A program made the translations under genes and the position numbers. Source: Bacilli bacterium (GTDB lineage Bacteria; Bacillota_I; Bacilli_A; RF39; UBA660). From it: a stretch of DNA of 46,142 nucleotides. The notes under the pieces were generated by a model. That model had not been told where the DNA came from. It made no database searches and saw nothing but the letters and a program-made list of their open reading frames with translations. Below, in pieces: positions 40,942-46,142 of this stretch (within the stretch, counting starts at the first letter, position 1; every line of letters begins with the position of its first letter). The stretch covers positions 1 to 46,142 of the forward strand of contig JAFRVB010000008.1 in assembly GCA_017441845.1 (NCBI GenBank). Direction: 5' to 3'.

Positions 40942-42038
40942 TGATAATCTCCTTTAAGAAGATAAATCATATCACTAATCTTTTTCTCTTCACTATCTAA
41001 TCTATCTCTTAAAATATTATAAATACTCTTTCTCTTATCTTTATTTATACTCTTAATTTTATCTATTTCTTTATTAACTTTTACTTTTAATTCATCTTCT
41101 TCTATAGGAGCAGCACTCTCTATAATATTTTCAATGAATCTATCAATCATATCAGTAATAACTCTATCATAGTTATTAGTCTCAGCAGTATCTTCAATTA
41201 AAGCATTAGCTGTATATAACATCATGAACATCTGATTATATTGATTTCTTAATTCAGAATCATCTAAATAATCTTTTTTATCTTTCTCAGTCTTATCTTT
41301 AGATTCAAATGTTTGAATATAATTCCATAATTTCTCTGCTTGTTGGAAATTAGGGTTTTTCAAGATAACATTTGTCTTACGAATAGGACTTCTAACTGGA
41401 GAAACATGTAAGTGAGTTAGAGTTTTATGTAATTCAGTTTGAGTAAATCCATCTAACTGTAATTTTACTTTTTTAAGTCTATCACTGATAGTTTCTCCAT
41501 GTTCATTAACTATTTCTTTTGAGTCTCTTGCGATAGATGAGAATACTACATCTATTTTCATATTCTCAATACCTATATTAGTATTCGCAGTATAGTTAAA
41601 ATATTTTTTATCTTGAAACAATGAATTAAGACCAGTTTCTTTAGTTCTCATCTGATAGAACAATCTCATATTTTCAATTAGTGTATAAACAAATCTATTT
41701 TCATATGTATCAAGTGACTCATCTTTATTGATATTTAAGACTTTACTAGGTTTAACTTCATTAGTATCTTCGTTGTAATCTTGGATTAAGTTAGTATGTT
41801 GTGTTAAATGGATAATTGATTCAACAGTAGTCTTTTTAGATTGCTCTACTTTAACAATCTCTTCTTCATTGATAATGAATCTTTTCGGATTACGTAAGAT
41901 ATTATCAATATAAGGTAAAGCTGTTTCAATCTTTTCAAGCCATTCATAATCATATTGCATATTTTGATAATCTCTTTTAACTAATAATGTCGAATTAAGA
42001 TTCTCAAAGAAATCATCTTGATTGAATTCATTATCCAT
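40938..42038 (-). CDS. DUF2357 (McrC-like) protein, no nuclease motif seen
   Basis: 366 residues. The DUF2357 signature PSKVLNINKDESLDTYENRFVYTLIE is at about 97-122; it is the conserved part of McrC and McrC-like partners of McrB AAA+ proteins. The rest is helical and charged. The PD-(D/E)xK nuclease of restriction-type McrC proteins is not visible. It follows the McrB-like gene by 12 nt and overlaps the signal peptidase gene by 4 nt (ATGA). In classical McrBC the McrC part stimulates the AAA+ hydrolysis, and it may do so here. Confidence 0.85.
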   Translation of the reverse strand: MDNEFNQDDFFENLNSTLLVKRDYQNMQYDYEWLEKIETALPYIDNILRNPKRFIINEEEIVKVEQSKKTTVESIIHLTQHTNLIQDYNEDTNEVKPSKVLNINKDESLDTYENRFVYTLIENMRLFYQMRTKETGLNSLFQDKKYFNYTANTNIGIENMKIDVVFSSIARDSKEIVNEHGETISDRLKKVKLQLDGFTQTELHKTLTHLHVSPVRSPIRKTNVILKNPNFQQAEKLWNYIQTFESKDKTEKDKKDYLDDSELRNQYNQMFMMLYTANALIEDTAETNNYDRVITDMIDRFIENIIESAAPIEEDELKVKVNKEIDKIKSINKDKRKSIYNILRDRLDSEEKKISDMIYLLKGDYQ

Positions 42039-42050
42039 AGATCACACCTC

Positions 42051-43655
42051 CTATACCATCTTTTTAAGTCTTAATAAATACTCCTTACATTCATTAAAGT
42101 GTTCTTTTCCAAAACTCTTATCTAAATATTCAACAAACCCATCTATTTCATCTCTAATATAAGCTAAGTTTAACTGTTCAAACTTACGTAAGATTTTTCT
42201 GGCTATATAGTAGTCAACCCCATCTACTTCAGTTCCTCCACATTCTACATATGTTGCGACAAAGTCTTTCATTTGTTTAACGATACGGTTACCGAACGCT
42301 ATACGGAAATGTTTAATTACGTATTCGTCCATTTCATTAATTTTGTTTTCCATATCAGTAGATAATGGATTATTCTCTTTAGCTTTATTAAATAAGCCTT
42401 CTAAGTAACTTGAATTAATATTTATCGCATCCGTATCTTCTGGTTCAAATGGAGGGAATTTTTCGTTGATATCTATTGGCATAGCACGGTCGTACACTTT
42501 ATCAGTAACGGCGAATGTTGAATCGTCGTTATTGATTGTTCCGATATACCACATATTATCAGGAATTTGTAATTTACCACCATTTAATCCAACTGGGTCA
42601 TTATCCCAAGAGTTAGGAACTAACTCGATTATCCACTCATCACGAGATGGCATCTCTAAGATAGATAACATTTCTGCGAAGTAGTACTCAACACGGGCGA
42701 TGTTCATCTCGTCCAAGACTACTGCGTAAACATCATCAGTATAGTTAGCTTCATACATTGCTCTTAACACTTCTGTTTCATTGAACTTCTTAGTGAACTC
42801 GTTGAAGTAACCAAAAAGTTCAGTTCTATCTCTCCAAGACGGTTGAACAGAAGCAATTATCGCATCATTCTTTATAAATTTACCCCAAGCATAAGCAAGT
42901 GATGTTTTACCTGTACCAGAGATACCTTGTAAGATAATAAGTCTTGTAGCAGACATACCTGAGATAAATAATCTCATCATATCAGTCGTATAATAAAGTC
43001 TTAACTTAGAAGCAGCAAATTGTCTAAATGTTTCACATAACTCTTCTAAAGTAAAGGTATTACCATACTCTTGAACTTTATAATTCATATATTTAACATC
43101 GATAGCGTGTAATTTAGAGAATCTAGCATTTGGATCATCAATAACAATATTGTTTTTGTTTTCTCCTTCTTCTCCTTCTAGTTCTTCTCCTTCGCCACCC
43201 ATAACTTCAACAGAACCTGAAACATTAACATTAGAAGTACCACCAGCTGCGACTGCAACACCTTCTGTTGGAGATAATCCAATCTGTGATACTTTCATAG
43301 CAAGCAACTTATCTTTTTCATCACTAAGTTTAACAACTTCTTTTTGTAAATTACCAATCTCTTCTAATAAAGATTCTTCCTTCACAAGTGTCTTTCTAAA
43401 TCTGATATATTTACGTAGGGCAAAGAATAATACCAATATTATTAACCCTAAAATAATAAGTAATAAGATAATTGCGATTACTACAAGTATCCATTCTGCA
43501 GCATGTAAATCATTATGATAATTACTAACTACATAAGCATATTGTCTAAAATCAAACATTTGCGCTATACCTGATACTAATCCTTGGAAAATCTTACCTA
43601 TTCCACCAAAGAAAACAGACATAAACTCATATAAAAATCTTATAAATGTATCCAT
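42051..43655 (-). CDS. membrane-anchored McrB-like AAA+ GTPase/ATPase
   Basis: 534 residues. N-terminal amphipathic region, one strong membrane segment (about 54-80), a coiled coil (about 90-120) and an acidic Gly/Glu linker (about 130-170) precede an McrB-type AAA+ domain. The motifs are Walker A GISGTGKTS (244-252), the family element WRDRTELFGYFN (274-285), Walker B VVLDEMN (312-318) followed by IARVEYYFAEMLSILE, sensor 1 GTINNDDS (372-379) and DR at 389-390. Classical McrB has a DNA-binding N-domain; here it is replaced by a membrane anchor. GTP versus ATP use is open. It overlaps the upstream unknown gene by TAATG. Confidence 0.88.
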   Translation of the reverse strand: MDTFIRFLYEFMSVFFGGIGKIFQGLVSGIAQMFDFRQYAYVVSNYHNDLHAAEWILVVIAIILLLIILGLIILVLFFALRKYIRFRKTLVKEESLLEEIGNLQKEVVKLSDEKDKLLAMKVSQIGLSPTEGVAVAAGGTSNVNVSGSVEVMGGEGEELEGEEGENKNNIVIDDPNARFSKLHAIDVKYMNYKVQEYGNTFTLEELCETFRQFAASKLRLYYTTDMMRLFISGMSATRLIILQGISGTGKTSLAYAWGKFIKNDAIIASVQPSWRDRTELFGYFNEFTKKFNETEVLRAMYEANYTDDVYAVVLDEMNIARVEYYFAEMLSILEMPSRDEWIIELVPNSWDNDPVGLNGGKLQIPDNMWYIGTINNDDSTFAVTDKVYDRAMPIDINEKFPPFEPEDTDAININSSYLEGLFNKAKENNPLSTDMENKINEMDEYVIKHFRIAFGNRIVKQMKDFVATYVECGGTEVDGVDYYIARKILRKFEQLNLAYIRDEIDGFVEYLDKSFGKEHFNECKEYLLRLKKMV

Positions 43656-44692
43656 TAGCTTTCCTCCTTATATATAAGTAAAGATTTACCATCCAAAAAC
43701 TTATATCCCTTTAAATAATCATAATCTCTTTCTTTCCATCCACATACCAAAGTATTTGCGCAACCTAAGTTCTTACATGCTTCTAGTTTTAATCCAATGT
43801 CGTTAATATATGTAAAATCTACTTTGATAGTTAAGTTATAGTTAAGAGTATCTAATTTCTCTTTACCATCTTTAATCACATCAAATGGTAAAATCAAATA
43901 TAGATGTTGTCTTAACATATTATTATCGAGTAATCTAATTAACTCTTCATTCAGTACTCCTCGTTTGAAAATATCTTTATCAAGTGATAAGAAATATTTC
44001 CTTTCTATTTTTTTATCTCTTATCATATCGTTTAATATCATCAATGAGAATTTTTGTATTGATGTTTTCCATCTATCTAAATCTAATCTATCATCATGAA
44101 ATACTTCTTTTATCATGAATCTCTTATACTTTCTTAAAGCATCTATATTTTCATTAAGTACTAACTTATAGCACTTATCTCCATTATCTATTCTGTCAAA
44201 ACTCAAAGTATAATATTCATCTTCCATACCAATAAACTTATTAATTCTATCTAGATAGTTTTCATATATCTTAATAACTTTATCAATATCTATTTCATAA
44301 TTTTCAAATATCTTTTTAATATCTTCTTGCCATGTATTATTAAATTTAATTTTATCTAGTTTAATTAAGTCTAATGAGAAATTTCTCATATCATGAAGCA
44401 TCTTTACTTTTTTCTTATATAACTGATTATCATCAACTAATTCAAATGCTTCATATTCTTTTAATAGTTCAATAAGTAAACCATCAAATTCTTTTTCTAA
44501 AACTCCTACTCCAAACAAACTATTATCTTTAACAGTATGCTTTATTCCGTAGTAGTAATTATCAATATAAGTATTTATAAATCTAGCAGTATTTTCCTCT
44601 ACAAAATACTGTTCTTGAGAAAAATAGACTACGGCAATACGACTATAGGTTTTAACCATATAGTCCATGTACACATTTATTAAATTGTCCAT
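43655..44692 (-). CDS. unknown partner of the McrB-like ATPase
   Basis: About 346 residues, cytosolic, not recognised. Helix-rich first half (INVYMDYMVKTYSRIAVVYFSQEQ; EKEFDGLLIELLKEYEAFELVDD) and a second half with mixed beta/alpha (YLILPFDVIKD, YNLTIKVDFTYINDIGLKLEACKNLGCANTLVCGWKERDYDYLKGYKF). The ATG at 44692 is chosen because GGGGTGATAAGC precedes it; the ATG at 44716 has no site. TAATG coupling to the McrB-like gene and an internal extended -10 at 44720-44728 suggest that this gene and those downstream can be made independently of the two surface proteins upstream. Confidence 0.78.
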   Translation of the reverse strand: MDNLINVYMDYMVKTYSRIAVVYFSQEQYFVEENTARFINTYIDNYYYGIKHTVKDNSLFGVGVLEKEFDGLLIELLKEYEAFELVDDNQLYKKKVKMLHDMRNFSLDLIKLDKIKFNNTWQEDIKKIFENYEIDIDKVIKIYENYLDRINKFIGMEDEYYTLSFDRIDNGDKCYKLVLNENIDALRKYKRFMIKEVFHDDRLDLDRWKTSIQKFSLMILNDMIRDKKIERKYFLSLDKDIFKRGVLNEELIRLLDNNMLRQHLYLILPFDVIKDGKEKLDTLNYNLTIKVDFTYINDIGLKLEACKNLGCANTLVCGWKERDYDYLKGYKFLDGKSLLIYKEES

Positions 44693-44719
44693 GCTTATCA
44701 CCCCTATTATTCTCATTTT

Positions 44720-44728
44720 ATTATATCA
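44720..44728 (-). promoter_or_regulatory. internal extended -10 promoter within the SipW/McrB-like operon
   Basis: The minus strand reads TGATATAAT in the gap between the upstream surface-protein gene and the 43655-44692 gene. Confidence 0.5.
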
Positions 44729-44730
44729 TA

Positions 44731-45645
44731 TTAAGACGGTGTTGTGGCAACAACATTGATGATTGGTGTCTGCCCGTTTACACCAGTATATGTATAGTTT
44801 GCGGTAATATCTGTCTTATAGAAAATTACCTTAGTATTACTATTAGGATCTACCTTAAACGAATACTTCTTAACATACTGGTTAGAACCAATTGTTTGTT
44901 CTTGATAATCGGTATTCAACCGATTGTGATATGTATTACTAGTCATATCTAAAAGTACATCTGTCGGATCAAAAGTTAAGACTATGATCGCTGAATAACA
45001 TTGTGATTGTTGTGCTGGAGTCAATTGTTCATATTCTTGAACAGTTTTTTGAACTCCATTACAATCATAATATCCAATCGAGTTAGTTAAGTTCAAAGTA
45101 CAGAACTTATCTCCTACCGCATCCTCTATTGAATAAGAGAAATTAGCTTTTTGAACTCCTAAGTGATATGTCGCAGATATCTCTTTCTTATACGGATAAT
45201 CACTAATTGCTTTAGTAGTTATCGTAACTGTATCCCCTGCTTCAAATGTTTGAAGTGGTGTAACGTTAATCGTATAAGAATCTGTATGATCATCTTTATA
45301 GATTGTTCCTCTATTTTTACTTGGAGTACATCTAACAGATGTTGGACAAATTACCACAATATCATAAGTAATATCACTAGTAGTATATACTTCATCATTC
45401 TTCTTATTATTAACATCTATCGTAAAAGGATAACTATTAACTCCATCCCAGTTATTAATACTATAACTTTTACCATTTAGTCTTAATACGGAACTGTTAA
45501 AATAAAATCCTTTAGATTCAATGATATAATTATGAATAACGTTATATACATATCTACCAAAAGTAACACTAATAATAAGAAATATTAATAGTCCTACCAG
45601 GATAATGATACTAAGTTTTCTATTTTCTTGAATCTTTCTTATCAT
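44731..45645 (-). CDS. SipW-type exported surface protein
   Basis: 304 residues. N-terminal membrane segment (LSIIILVGLLIFLIISVTFG), then RYVYNVIHNYIIESKGFYFNSSVL, a pattern that recurs at the start of SipW-associated surface proteins. The ectodomain is beta-rich, with Thr/Asn-rich strands and several cysteines (VICPTSVRCTPSK, DKFCTLNL, YYDCNGVQ, QSQCYSAI) that may form disulfides. No C-terminal anchor. AGGAG overlaps the stop of the upstream gene. Probable fibre or sheath component processed by the downstream peptidase. Confidence 0.78.
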   Translation of the reverse strand: MIRKIQENRKLSIIILVGLLIFLIISVTFGRYVYNVIHNYIIESKGFYFNSSVLRLNGKSYSINNWDGVNSYPFTIDVNNKKNDEVYTTSDITYDIVVICPTSVRCTPSKNRGTIYKDDHTDSYTINVTPLQTFEAGDTVTITTKAISDYPYKKEISATYHLGVQKANFSYSIEDAVGDKFCTLNLTNSIGYYDCNGVQKTVQEYEQLTPAQQSQCYSAIIVLTFDPTDVLLDMTSNTYHNRLNTDYQEQTIGSNQYVKKYSFKVDPNSNTKVIFYKTDITANYTYTGVNGQTPIINVVATTPS

Positions 45646-45653
45646 AATTACTC

Positions 45654-46142
45654 CTAAATAACTTGTTTTGAATTAATAATTACCTCTATATTCTCAGTTA
45701 TATCAACATATGTTGTATCTATTGCATAAGATGCTGGAAATTTAATGACTAATTCAAATACATCTTTAGTATTAGAATTATAATTCATTGGATAATCATC
45801 TGACTCAGTATAAAGTCTATACCAAGCTCCATCAGCATCTCGTCTCAACGTAGGACTACCAATAATATTAGTAGCTCCTGTATCGTCATAACTTTCATTT
45901 CTATATAATTCAATCTCCAAAGGAAGATTAGTTGTACTACGTATATTGATGTTATAAGTTAAATCAACATCACTAGTCTGAGTAGTATTATAGTTTTGAA
46001 CACTAAATGTATAAGTATAAGGATCAGCACTAGGTATTATTTTATTCTCATCAATATTGAAACTTAATCTTTCTTCTTCAAAAATATAAATAGCTTTATC
46101 AATATCAGCTCTTAATTTAGCTGTAGTAATATAACTACCATA
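45654..46142 (-). CDS. SipW-type surface protein, partial (runs off the right edge)
   Basis: The frame is open from the stop at 45654 to the window end; translated from the edge it begins YGSYITTAKLRADIDKAIYI. An internal TTG at 45920 is not the start. Visible elements: PYTYTFSVQN, VDLTYNINIRSTTNLPLEIELYRN, and a beta-sandwich ending TENIEVIINSKQVI. These strands (S-DVDLTYNI, TTNLPL-I-LY) recur in SipW-associated surface proteins of gut Bacillota. The N-terminus and signal lie outside the window. Confidence 0.78.
   Translation of the reverse strand, partial: YGSYITTAKLRADIDKAIYIFEEERLSFNIDENKIIPSADPYTYTFSVQNYNTTQTSDVDLTYNINIRSTTNLPLEIELYRNESYDDTGATNIIGSPTLRRDADGAWYRLYTESDDYPMNYNSNTKDVFELVIKFPASYAIDTTYVDITENIEVIINSKQVI

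Noticed and set aside
43150-43518. 122-codon plus-strand frame rich in Ser/Pro
   Set aside because: Antisense to the acidic linker and coiled coil of the McrB-like gene; no ribosome binding site.
40938-43655. Reading the McrB-like and DUF2357 genes as a type IV restriction system
   Set aside because: No DNA-binding domain, a membrane anchor in its place, no PD-(D/E)xK motif seen, and an operon full of secretion genes.
45654-45920. 88-residue protein starting at 45920
   Set aside because: The supposed start is an internal TTG; the frame stays open to the window edge with fitting protein sequence, so it is the end of a longer gene.

Overview
The window looks like a chromosomal segment of an AT-rich, walled, fermentative member of the Bacillota/Mycoplasmatota border, such as an uncultured gut Bacilli lineage like RF39. 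This placement is inference. TGG encodes Trp and TGA is used as a stop (for example at 31887-31889 and in the gene at 13156-14580), so the code is the standard bacterial one and not the Mycoplasma code. Peptidoglycan enzymes show that a wall is present. Pyruvate:ferredoxin oxidoreductase and a 3-hydroxyacyl-CoA dehydrogenase tail point to anaerobic metabolism. Genes are tightly packed and mostly on the minus strand. Typical signals are an AGGTGAT-type ribosome binding site, an extended -10 promoter (TGnTATAAT), and a hairpin terminator that often contains the stop codon of the gene it ends. No tRNA, rRNA, CRISPR array or insertion sequence was seen.

Layout. 1-51: tail of a plus-strand 3-hydroxyacyl-CoA dehydrogenase. 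193-2521: MgtC-like membrane protein, a small membrane protein and a secreted wall-surface protein. 2643-4543: glmS with a glmS ribozyme in its leader. 4629-11000: a lone Clp-D1-like AAA+ ATPase and a series of membrane-anchored or cytosolic proteins of unknown function in short operons. 11075-13087: recG. 13156-14580: BspA-type leucine-rich surface protein. 14730-14872: a strongly predicted, unrecognised structured small RNA with its own promoter and terminator. 14908-19659: zinc-ribbon membrane protein, HAD-like phosphatase and PFOR.

19733-29303 is a cell-envelope island of three operons. It holds two paralogous membrane-anchored phosphodiester glycosidases. Between them lies an operon in which the same N-terminal two-helix, VirB2/T4SS-pilin-like membrane domain is fused to three different wall enzymes: CHAP, S11 D,D-carboxypeptidase and NlpC/P60. 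A double-anchored lipoprotein sits among them. Downstream come a GT4 glycosyltransferase, a Pro/Val/Glu/Gln-rich membrane-tethered protein, an RluA pseudouridine synthase, an RlmI-like methyltransferase, a lipoprotein and several unknowns.

36107-46142 holds the most unusual system: an operon running past the right edge. It combines three exported TasA/camelysin-like (SipW-type) surface proteins, a Ser/His (SipW/ER-type) signal peptidase, a membrane-anchored McrB-like AAA+ GTPase/ATPase, a DUF2357 (McrC-like) protein with no nuclease motif that I can see, an unknown 346-residue partner, and a 922-residue protein carrying about 15 degenerate VVSxEDYxxY repeats. A fourth SipW-type protein converges on this operon. 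My reading is that McrBC-type machinery has been repurposed to export or assemble surface fibres.
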